Shown piece after piece: positions 1 through 8,099 of a DNA stretch of 55,489 bases (within the stretch, counting starts at the first letter, position 1; each line of letters opens with the position of its first letter). The notes under the pieces are model-generated. The model did no database searches, was not told the origin of the DNA, and saw only the letters and a program-made list of their open reading frames with translations. The position numbers and the translations under genes were made by a program. Origin of the DNA: Desulfovibrio sp. (GTDB lineage Bacteria; Desulfobacterota; Desulfovibrionia; Desulfovibrionales; Desulfovibrionaceae); assembly GCA_014804965.1 (NCBI GenBank), contig JAAUYU010000029.1, positions 13,760 to 69,248 on the forward strand, written 5' to 3'.

Positions 1-932
1 CGCGACCCGGGCGCGCCCTGGGAGGCCGGGCGGGGCTGGCTGCCCGGAGCCGGCCGGGAAATGATGCGCACCTGCGGCGCGGCCTCCTGACGGGCGCCAC
101 GCGGGTGGTCGTCGCCATCGGCGTCGGCGTCGGCCTCGCGGCGCGGCGGCAGGGTGGGCGCGGACGAGCCCTCGGGCACGGCCGAGGCGTCGGGCCTGGC
201 GATGCGGGAGAGCTTGGCGCTCTTTTCCGCGGTTTCGGCGCGGGGCGCCTCGCCGGCGGCAGCGGCAGGCGCGGCTTCAGCTGCGGGAGCTTCCGCTTTT
301 TCGGCCGCTTCGGGGGCCGTGGCCGGGGTTTCTTCCGCGGCGGCAGGCGCGGACTCGGCCTTGCTGGCCGGAGCCTCCGCCGGAGTCTCGGGAGCCGCGG
401 GCTTTTCCGCAACCACATCGGCAGGCCTGGGGGCCTCGGGCGCGGCCGCAGCGGCCTCGCCCGGACGGCTGATGACCCTCGCCCCGGCGGGTCGGCGCGG
501 CGCGGCGGCCTTTGCTTCCGGCGCTTCCTCACCTTCGGGCTTTGCGGCGCCCTTGGGCGTTTCCGCCGTTTCCGCCGCAGCGGCCGCTTCGGGAGCCGTT
601 GCAGCGGCCGGGGCGGCCTCGGGGGCCTTGGCGGGCGCGGTCTCAGCTTCCGGCGCGGCCTTTTCCGCAGCGGGGGCTTCGGGAGCTTCAGGCGCGGGCG
701 CTTCCTTCCTGCGGCGGCGGACGATGACATTGGGCTGCACCGTGGTGCGTTCCACCGTGCTTTCCTTGCGGGCGGCGAAGTGCGCGCGCAGGCGGGCGGC
801 CTCCTCCTCGTCCACGGAGCCGGCCATGCTCTTGGCCGAGACGCCGAGCTCGCGCAGGGCCGGGAGCATGTCCCGCGTGGGCACGCCAAGCTCGCTTGCG
901 AGGTCCTTCACCTTGATCTTTATTTCTGCCAT
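1..932 (-). CDS. infB: Translation initiation factor IF-2, N-terminal part (truncated by window edge)
   Basis: IF-2 is the GTPase that places initiator tRNA on the 30S subunit. Only the N-terminal ~310 residues are here; the reading frame is open to the left edge and the GTPase domain lies outside. The start at 932 gives MAEIKIKVKDLASELGVP, the typical IF-2 N-terminal domain that senses position on the ribosome. It is followed by a basic RRRRK patch near residue 75 and then a very long Ala/Pro/Glu/Lys-rich linker, as in other delta-proteobacterial IF-2 proteins. The start codon lies 13 nt inside the end of rnpM, so translation is probably coupled. It is the last visible gene of the rimP-nusA-rnpM-infB cluster. 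The linker is low in complexity, so homology there is weak; the N-terminal domain and the gene order make the identity firm. Confidence 0.95.
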   Translation of the reverse strand, partial: MAEIKIKVKDLASELGVPTRDMLPALRELGVSAKSMAGSVDEEEAARLRAHFAARKESTVERTTVQPNVIVRRRRKEAPAPEAPEAPAAEKAAPEAETAPAKAPEAAPAAATAPEAAAAAETAETPKGAAKPEGEEAPEAKAAAPRRPAGARVISRPGEAAAAAPEAPRPADVVAEKPAAPETPAEAPASKAESAPAAAEETPATAPEAAEKAEAPAAEAAPAAAAGEAPRAETAEKSAKLSRIARPDASAVPEGSSAPTLPPRREADADADGDDHPRGARQEAAPQVRIISRPAPGSQPRPASQGAPGS

Positions 933-1192
933 ATGGCCCCCTTGCTCCTCCCGGCGGCGGCGCGGGCGCGCCGTCCCCTTTGCCGCGTTCCCGGCCTGTA
1001 CTTCTCGAACCTGCGTCCGCAGGCGGGATCGGGACACAGGTAAAAGCCCCTGCCCGGGCTTTTCTGCGTCTCGTCAATGATCAATGTTCCTTCCGGCGTG
1101 AGCACATGGCGGGAAAGCTCCGCCTTGGCGAAGCGGCGGCGGCAGATGACGCACATCCGCACCGGGCCGCAGATCTCGCCCGGCTCAGGCAT
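920..1192 (-). CDS. rnpM: YlxR/RnpM family RNA-binding protein (DUF448)
   Basis: Small basic protein of 90 aa. The family signature is near the N-terminus (RMCVICRRRF, then KAELSRHV), followed by GRGFYLCPDPACGRR, the conserved GRGxYxC block. YlxR proteins are nearly always encoded between nusA and infB, as here; the Bacillus homologue binds and modulates RNase P. It overlaps nusA by 8 nt upstream and infB by 13 nt downstream, so it is an internal, coupled member of the operon. The C-terminus is Arg-rich. The family assignment is secure from motif and position. The RNase P role is taken from the characterised homologue and is not visible in the sequence. Confidence 0.93.
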   Translation of the reverse strand: MPEPGEICGPVRMCVICRRRFAKAELSRHVLTPEGTLIIDETQKSPGRGFYLCPDPACGRRFEKYRPGTRQRGRRARAAAGRSKGAIWQK

Positions 1193-2519
1193 CCGCGCCG
1201 TCCCTGGCCTCGCCTTCCGCGGGCTGCTCTTCGGCGGTTTCCACCGTCAGGCTCACGGCCGAGGGCTCGGGATCGTCCTCCACCACGGGCGCGAGGAAGT
1301 TGATGGCCGAGCGCAGGTCGGAAATGCGCCCCTCGCTGATGCCGAGCCTGTCCGAAAGCTCCTCGTCCGTGGCCTCGCGTAAGCTCGCCAGGGACGAATA
1401 GCCCGCGGCGAGCAGCGCCTCGATGGAAACCTCGGCCACGCTCGCCACCTGCTCGAGGCCGTGGCCGATGGCATTGGCCTCGTTGTAGCGGCTCTCGGTG
1501 AAAATATCGACCTTCCAGCCCAGGAGACGCGCGGCCAGCTTCACGTTCTGGCCCTTGCGGCCGATGGAGTTGGTGAGCTGGTCGTCGGGCACGATGACCT
1601 CGAGCAGGTTCTCCTCCTCGTCCACCACGATGCGCGAGACGATGGCCGGCGCAAGGGCGTTGCGCGCATAGGTGGCGATGTCCGGGCTCCAGACCACGAT
1701 GTCGATGCGCTCGCCGTGGAGCTCCTGCACGATGTTCTGGATACGCGAGCCGCGCACGCCCACGCAGGCGCCCACCGGGTCCACGTCGCGCTCGCGCGAG
1801 ATGACGGCCACCTTGGCGCGGGAGCCGGGGTCGCGCGCGACGCCCATGATCTGGACCACGCCGTCGTCCACCTCGGGTACCTCGCGCCGGAAGAGCGCGG
1901 CCATGTAGTCGCGGTGCGCGCGGGAAATGACCACCTGCGGACCGCGGCCCTCCTTGCGCACGTCGATGATGAGCGCCTGAAGGCGGTCGCCGCGCTTGTA
2001 GTGCTCGCGCGGGATCTGCTCCTCGCGGGGCAGGATGGCCTCGGTGCGGCCGAGGTTGACCACCCAGCCGCCCTTGTCGCGCCGCTGCACGATGCCGGAG
2101 ACGATCTCGCCCACGCGGTCCTTGTATTCCTCGTAGATGATTTCCTGCTCGGCGTCGCGCATGCGCTGGATGATGACCTGCTTGGCCGACTGCGCGGCGA
2201 TGCGGCCGAGGTCCTCCACCTTGACGCGGAAGCCCATCTCGTCATCGAGCTGCACCGAGGGGTCGTGCTCGCGGGCCTCGGCGAGCGCGATCTGGGTGTC
2301 CTCGTTGGCCACGTCGCCGTCCTCGACCACGATTTTGAACTGGTAGACCTCAATGTCGCCGGTGTCGTCATTGTAGGTCACTTCCACGTCCATGTCCTCG
2401 CTGAAGCGGCGCAGCACGGACATCCGCACGGCCTCCTCCAGGGTGTCGATGAGCATGTCGCGGTCAAGGCCCTTGTCCTTGCTGATCTGGTCAATGGCCT
2501 TCTTGAGCTCAAGATTCAT
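1185..2519 (-). CDS. nusA: Transcription termination/antitermination factor NusA
   Basis: NusA binds RNA polymerase and nascent RNA and modulates pausing, termination and antitermination. The 444-aa product has the expected order: an N-terminal RNAP-binding domain (about 1-130, containing EEAVRMSVLRRF), an S1 domain starting about residue 135 (VGEIVSGIVQRRDKGGWVVN), KH1 with the GVRGSRIQNI loop, and KH2 with NSIGRKGQNVKLA. A single helix-hairpin-helix-like C-terminal module (about 375-420, LLAAGYSSLASLREATDEEL) is followed by an acidic tail. An AGGAGG-like Shine-Dalgarno lies in the end of rimP just before the ATG. It overlaps rimP by 11 nt and rnpM by 8 nt. Confidence 0.98.
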   Translation of the reverse strand: MNLELKKAIDQISKDKGLDRDMLIDTLEEAVRMSVLRRFSEDMDVEVTYNDDTGDIEVYQFKIVVEDGDVANEDTQIALAEAREHDPSVQLDDEMGFRVKVEDLGRIAAQSAKQVIIQRMRDAEQEIIYEEYKDRVGEIVSGIVQRRDKGGWVVNLGRTEAILPREEQIPREHYKRGDRLQALIIDVRKEGRGPQVVISRAHRDYMAALFRREVPEVDDGVVQIMGVARDPGSRAKVAVISRERDVDPVGACVGVRGSRIQNIVQELHGERIDIVVWSPDIATYARNALAPAIVSRIVVDEEENLLEVIVPDDQLTNSIGRKGQNVKLAARLLGWKVDIFTESRYNEANAIGHGLEQVASVAEVSIEALLAAGYSSLASLREATDEELSDRLGISEGRISDLRSAINFLAPVVEDDPEPSAVSLTVETAEEQPAEGEARDGADA

Positions 2520-3201
2520 GTCTGCCTCCGGCGGCCGCGCGGGCGCGGCTGGCTTGGCTGGGATGGCGTGCCCGCCCCTTGCCGGGACCTTTTCCTGGCC
2601 CCTTTCCGGGTTTGGCGGGTTTCTGGAATACGGGGATACGGGCGGCCCTGCGCACTTCGGCCCAGGGGAGTCGCACGGCGGGCGTACCCTCGGGGCGCAC
2701 CTCGCCTTCGGCCGAGATGGCGCAGGGCTCGATGGTGAAGCCCTCGGGGTCCACGCCCGTGAGGCGCCCGCGCCAGCGCAGGCGCGGGGCCGAGCCGTCC
2801 TCGCCCGCGGGCGTCACCGGCGAGGCCAGGCGCGCCTCCACCATGTCGCCCACATAGGGGGCCATCTGGTCAAGGCTGAAAAAGCGGCGGTCGAGCCCTG
2901 GGGAGGAGACTTCCAGCACCCAGGCCTCGGGCACGCAGTCCTCCACGTCCATGGCGAGGCCGAGCTCGCGCGAGATTTCCTCGCACTGCTCGATGCTGGC
3001 CGAGCCCGCCTCGGCGAAAGCGGCTTCCGCAGCTGTTTCTGCGGCGTCGGTCCCGTCTGCGGAATGCCGGGGCACATCCACAAAGACGCGCACCTTGGTG
3101 CGGCCGCCGGGCAGCACCTCCACGCCCCAGAGCGTGAGCCCGCGGGCCCGGACGAGCGGGCTCACGAGGCGGGTGACGGTTTCCTCAAGATTTTCCGGCA
3201 T
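2509..3201 (-). CDS. rimP: Ribosome maturation factor RimP
   Basis: RimP assists 30S subunit maturation. The 230-aa protein begins MPENLEETVTRLVSPLVRAR and contains the family block GLTLWGVEVLPGGRTKVRVF and the hallmark EISRELGLAMDVED...LEVSSPGLDRRF. It is clearly longer than the usual 150-160 aa. There is an Ala/Glu-rich insertion near residues 45-65 (DGTDAAETAAEAAFAEAG) and a Lys/Gly/Pro-rich tail containing a repeated GKGP unit after about residue 190. It is the first gene of the visible cluster, starting 78 nt from structured repeat copy 1. I could not find a convincing promoter in that gap. Identity is firm from motifs and the rimP-nusA order. Confidence 0.95.
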   Translation of the reverse strand: MPENLEETVTRLVSPLVRARGLTLWGVEVLPGGRTKVRVFVDVPRHSADGTDAAETAAEAAFAEAGSASIEQCEEISRELGLAMDVEDCVPEAWVLEVSSPGLDRRFFSLDQMAPYVGDMVEARLASPVTPAGEDGSAPRLRWRGRLTGVDPEGFTIEPCAISAEGEVRPEGTPAVRLPWAEVRRAARIPVFQKPAKPGKGPGKGPGKGRARHPSQASRARAAAGGRHES

Positions 3202-3278
3202 GGCCTTCGCTGGCTCCCTTTACCAAAAGGCTTTGTCTTACTTCTGCGCTAGCGCTGTGCCTCTGCTGCTTCTGTAAC

Positions 3279-3603
3279 GCCGAAATTATCCGTCAAAAAC
3301 AGCCTTGCTTCAGCCGTTGCGACGAAGGAAGCTACGGATGAAGACAGCAGCAAGTTCCCGCGAAAGTCAATCAACGATGTCGCTGTCGCTATCCGTAAGC
3401 AGGCAGAGCCTGCTAACGGCTACCGCTTCGGCGCTTGCGGCGTCAGAGAAAAATTTTCTTGGTCGAGTACTTAAGTACACTCCCTGTGAAAATTTTTATC
3501 TTCCTTGCCAGCGCCGAAAAATCTTATTTTTTAGGATTCTTCCGGCACTAGCACCCGTCTTCCGCTTCGCTCCAGACGGGATGAAGGAAAAACTCTCAAC
3601 TGC
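3279..3603 (+). repeat. Dispersed structured intergenic element, copy 1 (with a 120-bp internal module)
   Basis: Member of a four-copy family in this window. It runs from GCCGAAATTATCCGTC to CTCTCAACTGC. Visible parts are: outer palindrome arms TTCGGCGCTTGC (3427-3438) and GCCAGCGCCGAA (3507-3518); inner arms AAAAATTTTC (3449-3458) and GAAAATTTTT (3488-3497); and the centre GTACTTAAGTAC (3467-3478), a perfect palindrome. A small hairpin AATCTTA/TAGGATT (3520-3538) and a CCCGTCT/AGACGGG hairpin (3554-3580) follow. Relative to copies 2 and 4 it carries an extra module at about 3307-3426, itself nested: AGCCGTT (3312) pairs with AACGGCT (3415), and AGCAGGC-aga-GCCTGCT forms a hairpin at 3398-3414. 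No plausible coding frame is present. Confidence 0.85.
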
Positions 3604-3645
3604 CGCAGATAATACAACCGGGCAGTGCCGCCCCGGCTGCGGGAC

Positions 3646-3675
3646 AAAAAAAAGGGGGCCCCTCAAGGCCTCCCC
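3646..3675 (-). terminator. Intrinsic terminator of the cvpA-mazG-lipoprotein-GT-C operon
   Basis: Read on the minus strand, a GC-rich stem (GGGGAGGCC ... GGCCCCC, one bulged base) is followed directly by a run of eight T residues (plus-strand A run 3646-3653). This is a textbook Rho-independent terminator for transcripts leaving the gene at 3886-6057. Confidence 0.8.
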
Positions 3676-3828
3676 ACATGGACGGACACCGCGGATACCG
3701 CGCGCGGGCGCACCCGCCTCGTCCCGTCCGAGGACGCAGCGGCCCGCCCCGCAAAAGCCGGAAAAGGGGCGGCACCACTTGAACGCCGCTTGAATACGCA
3801 GTTTCGCAATCCCTGTCAAGCCCAAAGA

Positions 3829-3859
3829 CGCCATGCCCGGGATGAACCCGGACATGGCG
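3829..3859 (-). terminator. Hairpin directly behind the GT-C gene
   Basis: CGCCATG (3829-3835) pairs with CATGGCG (3853-3859), extended inward by CCGGG/CCCGG around a GATGA-type loop. No strong T run follows on the minus strand, so it may be a 3'-end stabilising hairpin rather than the terminator, which is better placed at 3646-3675. Confidence 0.45.
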
Positions 3860-3885
3860 CCCTTGAGCGAAAAAAACAGCGTCCG

Positions 3886-6057
3886 CTACAGACGGGTGAC
3901 ATCCTCCCCAGCGGGCGCTTCCTGCGGTGCCTGTTCCGGGGCCGGCGCTGCCTGCGGGGCCTCATCCGGGACGGCTTCGGGCGCGCGCATTTCCGGGGCC
4001 GCGGGGCTTTGCGCGGCCTCCGGCGCGGCAGCAGCCCCCTGCGCTTCCGGCTTGGCCGGAGTTTCCGGCGCGGGCGCGGCTTCCTGTGCCGCCTCGGGCA
4101 CGGCCTGGGGCGCGGTTTCGGGGGCCGCTTCGGGCACAGCCGGGACCTCCTGCACGGGGGCCGCGGGCGTCTCTGGGGCGGCGGCTTCAGGGGCGGGCGC
4201 GGCCTCGGACTTTGCGGGCATATCAGGGGGGGCCGGGGCGGCTTCGGGCGCGGCCGCGGCAGGCTGCTCAGGTTCCATCGGCTGCGGCGCGGGCGCAACC
4301 GGGGCCGTCTCGATGGGTTCCGGGAGGGGCGCCACCGAGGCCGGGGGCTCTTCGGGCGCGCGCCTGGGCGCAAGCTGCGCCTGGGCGGCCTTCTGGATGG
4401 CCGGAAGGTCCGCGAGGTCCAGAGCGGGCACGGTGCCCAGTTCCGGCGCGAGAAGCAGGGTGGCGGGCTGCGCCAGCAACACGCTGATGACACTCGCCGC
4501 CACAAGGCCCCCGCCGCCGTGCTCGCCGCGCACGAAGCGGCACATGATGACGGCCCCGAGCAGGCACACGCCGCCGAGCACGGGCAGGCCCGGCATATCG
4601 CGCAGGGCCGCGAGGATCTGCCCGTCAAGGCTCACGGGCGAGAGGCCTGCGAGCGCGCCCTGGGTGAGCTCGAAGCTCGCGCCGAGCAGGACGATGCCCG
4701 CAGCCAGCAGGAGCAGGGCCGCACAGGCATAGAGGAGATGCCCGGAAAGGCGCGGCAGCGCGAGGATGGCCTTGCCGAGCAGGGGCGCGGCCAGGCAGGC
4801 GAGGGCCACGGCCACCACCTGCGCCTGCCCCGCGGGGATGCAGGGCGTGATGACGAGGCCTGTCACGAGCGCGGGCCAGATGAGCGCCGCCCCGCCGGAA
4901 CGCCGGGACGCGCCGAGGCTGCGCGGCGCTTCGCGCAGCACCCGGAACCAGGAGACGCCGAAAACGGAGAGTATCCACGGTACGAGGCCCACCCCCGCCA
5001 CGCAGGCGGCGAGCCACCAGCGGCCGGGGAGCGGCCACGGCGTTTGCACGGCGTTTCCGAAGAGCTGGGCGAGATAGCCGCCGTCATCCTCGCCAAGGAT
5101 GATGGTGCCGAGCCACGCGCCGTGGAGGAGCAGCAGGAGCAGGAAACCCATCACCGCGTCCAGCGCCTGCGCGCGCCTGAAGCCGCCGCGCCAGATGAGG
5201 AAGCAGAGGCTCGCCACCAGCGGCACGGCGAGGAAGAAGGGGCCGCCCGCAAGGCCTGCCAGCCCGGCGAGGGCAAAACCCGCGGGGAGCGAACACCAGG
5301 CGTGCTCCGTCTGCCAGCCGCGGCAGAAGCAAACGAGGGAAAAAACCATGAGCGCAGAAGCCAGCGCGGCCGGGCCCGTGAAATGCCCGAGCGGCGCGAA
5401 GAGTGGCGCGGCAAGGAGCAGGAGGCCGCCCGCCAGCGCGGCCTGGGCGCCGAACGACGCGGCGCGCGCAAGGCCCCAGACGGCCAAAAGGGCGAGCGCC
5501 GTGGCGAGCGCCCCGGCCAGCGGGAAGAGCGGGTCGGGTGAGCCCGTGAGCATGACGGGGAGCGGCGCGAGCATCCCCATGAACCAGGTGAAGAGCGGCC
5601 AGTGCGCCACGCCGTCCGTGCCGGGCGTGAGCCACGAGCTCTGCGCCATGGAGAGGAAGAAGGCCTCGATATTCCGGGCCTCGGCCGGGCAATAGAGGCC
5701 GTTGCCGGAGATCGCGTGCCAGAAGTCGGGCCAGACCTGCGCCGCCAGGATAACGAGGAGGAAGAGCGGCCCGAGACGGCTCAGGAAACGAAAAACGCGC
5801 TCACAACGGTCGGGTTTGGCCGCGGTGGCTCCCCCCGCATCTTCCGACCGGGCCAGCGCCGCGGCCACCGTATCCCCGTGGCGTCCGGGGGCGGCTGCAT
5901 CAGGAACAGCCTCCGCAGGAGCCTCGGACGCAGCGTCGGGGGCTGCTTCCGCCGATGCTTCCGGCTGCGCCACCCCGGCGCCGTCGGCAGGGGCGGCTTC
6001 CGTCAGCGGGCTTTCATCCTTGCCGTTGGGGCCGGTGCTGTGCTCGGCGTCGCTCAT
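3886..6057 (-). CDS. GT-C-like integral membrane protein with Ala/Pro/Glu-rich tails
   Basis: 723-aa membrane protein in three parts. A low-complexity Ala/Glu/Pro N-terminus (1-80) is followed by a core of about ten to twelve hydrophobic segments (about 90-535), then a ~170-residue Ala/Pro/Glu C-terminal tail. The first loop after the first membrane segment reads LYCPAEARNIEAF, then WLTPGTDGVAHWPLFTWFMG. This resembles the DEARYAEIAREM...PPLFYWL loop of ArnT/PMT-type (GT-C) glycosyltransferases that use polyprenyl-linked sugars. The acidic catalytic pair is only partly kept (E-A-R present, the preceding D replaced), so activity is uncertain. It is the last gene of the operon with cvpA, mazG and the GH13-like lipoprotein, 33 nt behind the latter. 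The family call is inference from one loop plus topology; the substrate is unknown. Confidence 0.6.
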   Translation of the reverse strand: MSDAEHSTGPNGKDESPLTEAAPADGAGVAQPEASAEAAPDAASEAPAEAVPDAAAPGRHGDTVAAALARSEDAGGATAAKPDRCERVFRFLSRLGPLFLLVILAAQVWPDFWHAISGNGLYCPAEARNIEAFFLSMAQSSWLTPGTDGVAHWPLFTWFMGMLAPLPVMLTGSPDPLFPLAGALATALALLAVWGLARAASFGAQAALAGGLLLLAAPLFAPLGHFTGPAALASALMVFSLVCFCRGWQTEHAWCSLPAGFALAGLAGLAGGPFFLAVPLVASLCFLIWRGGFRRAQALDAVMGFLLLLLLHGAWLGTIILGEDDGGYLAQLFGNAVQTPWPLPGRWWLAACVAGVGLVPWILSVFGVSWFRVLREAPRSLGASRRSGGAALIWPALVTGLVITPCIPAGQAQVVAVALACLAAPLLGKAILALPRLSGHLLYACAALLLLAAGIVLLGASFELTQGALAGLSPVSLDGQILAALRDMPGLPVLGGVCLLGAVIMCRFVRGEHGGGGLVAASVISVLLAQPATLLLAPELGTVPALDLADLPAIQKAAQAQLAPRRAPEEPPASVAPLPEPIETAPVAPAPQPMEPEQPAAAAPEAAPAPPDMPAKSEAAPAPEAAAPETPAAPVQEVPAVPEAAPETAPQAVPEAAQEAAPAPETPAKPEAQGAAAAPEAAQSPAAPEMRAPEAVPDEAPQAAPAPEQAPQEAPAGEDVTRL

Positions 6058-6090
6058 GGCTGGCTCCTTAAAATAACTTTACAGGGCGGT

Positions 6091-8097
6091 TCAGGGCTTC
6101 CCCAGAAGTACATGGCGGCATTGCCGCCCGTCAAGCTCCACTTCCACGCCGCGGCCCCCGGCGGAAAGGCGCGGTGGCGCAAGGCCCGCGGCATCCGCCC
6201 CCGCCGCGTCACGGGCCGAGGCCACGGCGCGCGGCAGGGGCACGCTGATGCTGCGCCTTTTCGCCGAGGCATTGCCCACGGTGAGCCAGTAGCCGCCATC
6301 GGGGAGCGCACTCAGCGCAGCGACCCAGCCGTCGCGGCCGCCGTTCACGGCCACGAGCTCGCCGAGGGCGAGCCCGGACGCCTTGCGGGCGAGCAGGAGC
6401 CGGCTCACTACGGAAAGAAAGCTCGATGCATCGGCCCCCTGCTCCGCCAGCGGGCCGAAGGACAGCGGCAGCGGGGGCGCGGCACCAACGCGACCCTGCG
6501 CGGCGTCCCAGAGCGGTGTCGCGCCCTCGGCGCCCGCGGGCGCGATGGCCCCGGTGAGTTCCTGCGGGCTCACAAACGCGAGGCCCGGCAGGCCGATGCG
6601 CCAGCCGAGCAAGAAGAGGCAGGCCTCGCGCAGGGCCCGCTTTTCCTGTGGCGAGGCGGGCACACGGGCTTCGAGGCCCAGGGCGCGCAGGGCGAGCGCC
6701 GCGGACGTTTCGCCATGCGCATCACCCGCCGCACCGGGCTCAACGCCGCCCTCGCCCAGGGGCCCGCGCGCGCAGCGGCTTTGCGTTATCCCCGCGTCCA
6801 GGGCGGCACGCAGGGTGGCAGCCAGCGGCGCGGCATCGCCCGTGAGCAGGGCTTCGGCCGCGGCACGCGGAGTGGCGGCGTCGCGGTTGAAGTCCACGGG
6901 CCCCGCGAGGATGAGCGGCGCAAGGGCCGCGGGCAGGGCGTCGGCCTGCATGGCCCAGCCGCCATAGCGGTGGATCTCGCGGGCGGCCTCGTCCAGCGCA
7001 TCGAGGCCCGGCGCAAGGGGCGCCCGGTCAGGGACAGCGAGCGCCCCGCTCTCCGGGGCCACGTCGAGACCGAGCAGGGCCTCGAACCTGAGGCCCGTGA
7101 GCGTTTGCCCCTCCAGGCCCACCTGGCGGATGCTGGCTGCGGAAAAGATGCGCCGCGCGCGGCCCGTGGGGTCCTGCCAGTGGAGCACCGGGAGTCGCGG
7201 GTCCGGCCCGTGGCGGTAGACCCAGCGGCGCAACTGGCCGTCCACGCCGCGCACCTCGCCCGTGGCCGCCCAGCCCGAGGGCGCGGCCCACTCAAGGCGG
7301 TCGCGCAACAGCGCGGAAGGCAAGAGGCCCCGCTCCGCAAGGCGCGCCACGGCCGTGGCGTCGAGGGCGCGGCAGTCCCACTCGCCCCTCGCTTCCGGGA
7401 GATCGCCCCAGGCCTCGCGGGGCACGGAAATCATGGCATAGATGCCGCCGAAGCGCGGCACCTGCCGGGCCTGGAGGATGAAGTCGGGCCCGAGGCCCGT
7501 GGCCGCAGGGGGCAATTCGCCGCCCAGCTGCACGCCCGCGGCCTCGGCCTTTTGGTCAAGGCGGTCGAAGTCTTCCGCTGTGCCCCAGGCGGCATCGGGC
7601 GTGAGGGACGCCACGCCGTGGGGCGCCCTCGCCCGCCCTTCGCCGGGGGCGCTTTCCGCTGTCCAGATGTCGGCTCGCTCGCCCACGGGCGCGAGAAAGA
7701 GCCCCTCCAAGCCCAATGCCGGGAGCTTTTCGGGGAGGCGCGCCGAAGCGAGGGCCCGGAAGACGGGCTGGGAGGAGGCGAGGCTGTGGGCGTCCACCGA
7801 GAGCCAATTGGGCGCCGCGCGCAGGAGCACGGGCACGCGCGTGACTTCGCCGCTGTTGAGCCAGAGGCGTTCCGTGCCCGAGACCTGTGCGGCGAGCTCC
7901 GGGGCCGCACCCAGCATGGACTGGCGCTCAAGCCATTGCAGGTAGCCGGGGTCGGCGCGCGGCAGGCTGTTCGCGGCAGGCGGCCTGACTTGCGGGGCGC
8001 GCCGGGCGCAGCCCGCGGAGAGAGTGGCGAGAGCGATGCAGACAAGCGCGCAGCACAGGAAAACCAGGGCGGTCCCGGCCGGACGCCCCGCGGCCAC
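6091..8097 (-). CDS. Lipoprotein with a degenerate GH13 (alpha-amylase/trehalose-synthase-like) fold
   Basis: 668 aa. A signal sequence ends in the lipobox LSAGC (Cys about residue 30), so the mature protein is probably lipid-anchored. Several blocks read like eroded GH13 motifs. ELPPAATGLGPDF stands where region I (DxVxNH) belongs. TGLRFEALLGL matches region II (GFRxDAxxxL) with the nucleophile Asp changed to Glu. GLPGLAFVSPQELTG matches the LPGxPxxYxGxE loop. A C-terminal beta-domain has LLLARKASGLALGELVAV and GYWLTVGNASAKRRSISVPL, like amylase C-domains. Catalytic residues seem to be missing, which suggests a binding or scaffold role. It starts 2 nt after mazG and precedes the GT-C-like gene. 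The lipoprotein call is firm; the GH13 relation is an inference by eye. Confidence 0.6.
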   Translation of the reverse strand: MAAGRPAGTALVFLCCALVCIALATLSAGCARRAPQVRPPAANSLPRADPGYLQWLERQSMLGAAPELAAQVSGTERLWLNSGEVTRVPVLLRAAPNWLSVDAHSLASSQPVFRALASARLPEKLPALGLEGLFLAPVGERADIWTAESAPGEGRARAPHGVASLTPDAAWGTAEDFDRLDQKAEAAGVQLGGELPPAATGLGPDFILQARQVPRFGGIYAMISVPREAWGDLPEARGEWDCRALDATAVARLAERGLLPSALLRDRLEWAAPSGWAATGEVRGVDGQLRRWVYRHGPDPRLPVLHWQDPTGRARRIFSAASIRQVGLEGQTLTGLRFEALLGLDVAPESGALAVPDRAPLAPGLDALDEAAREIHRYGGWAMQADALPAALAPLILAGPVDFNRDAATPRAAAEALLTGDAAPLAATLRAALDAGITQSRCARGPLGEGGVEPGAAGDAHGETSAALALRALGLEARVPASPQEKRALREACLFLLGWRIGLPGLAFVSPQELTGAIAPAGAEGATPLWDAAQGRVGAAPPLPLSFGPLAEQGADASSFLSVVSRLLLARKASGLALGELVAVNGGRDGWVAALSALPDGGYWLTVGNASAKRRSISVPLPRAVASARDAAGADAAGLAPPRLSAGGRGVEVELDGRQCRHVLLGKP

Positions 8098-8099
8098 GG

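Larger units (their letters stand above)
3202..3885. other. 684-bp gene-free region between rimP and the GT-C gene
   Basis: The stretch holds structured repeat copy 1 (3279-3603), a strong minus-strand terminator (3646-3675) and a second hairpin just behind the GT-C gene (3829-3859). The 78 nt next to rimP should contain its promoter on the minus strand, but I see no well-spaced pair of hexamers there. The repeat end facing rimP carries TTGACGGATAATT, which has a -35-like TTGACG but no matching -10 at 16-18 nt. Open frames across this region on both strands lack start signals and homology and look spurious. Confidence 0.6.

Noticed and set aside
3202..3278. Promoter for rimP starting in the repeat end (TTGACG)
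   Set aside because: No -10 hexamer at 16-18 nt from TTGACG in copy 1, so I did not annotate it.
4000..4380. Tandem DNA repeat in the GT-C tail
   Set aside because: The GC-rich repetitiveness comes from Ala/Pro/Glu codons in low-complexity protein sequence; no exact repeat unit is kept.
3625..5541. 638-codon plus-strand frame over the repeat region and GT-C gene
   Set aside because: Composition is Arg/Gly/Glu-rich with no motif. The minus strand gives a coherent membrane protein with terminator and operon context.
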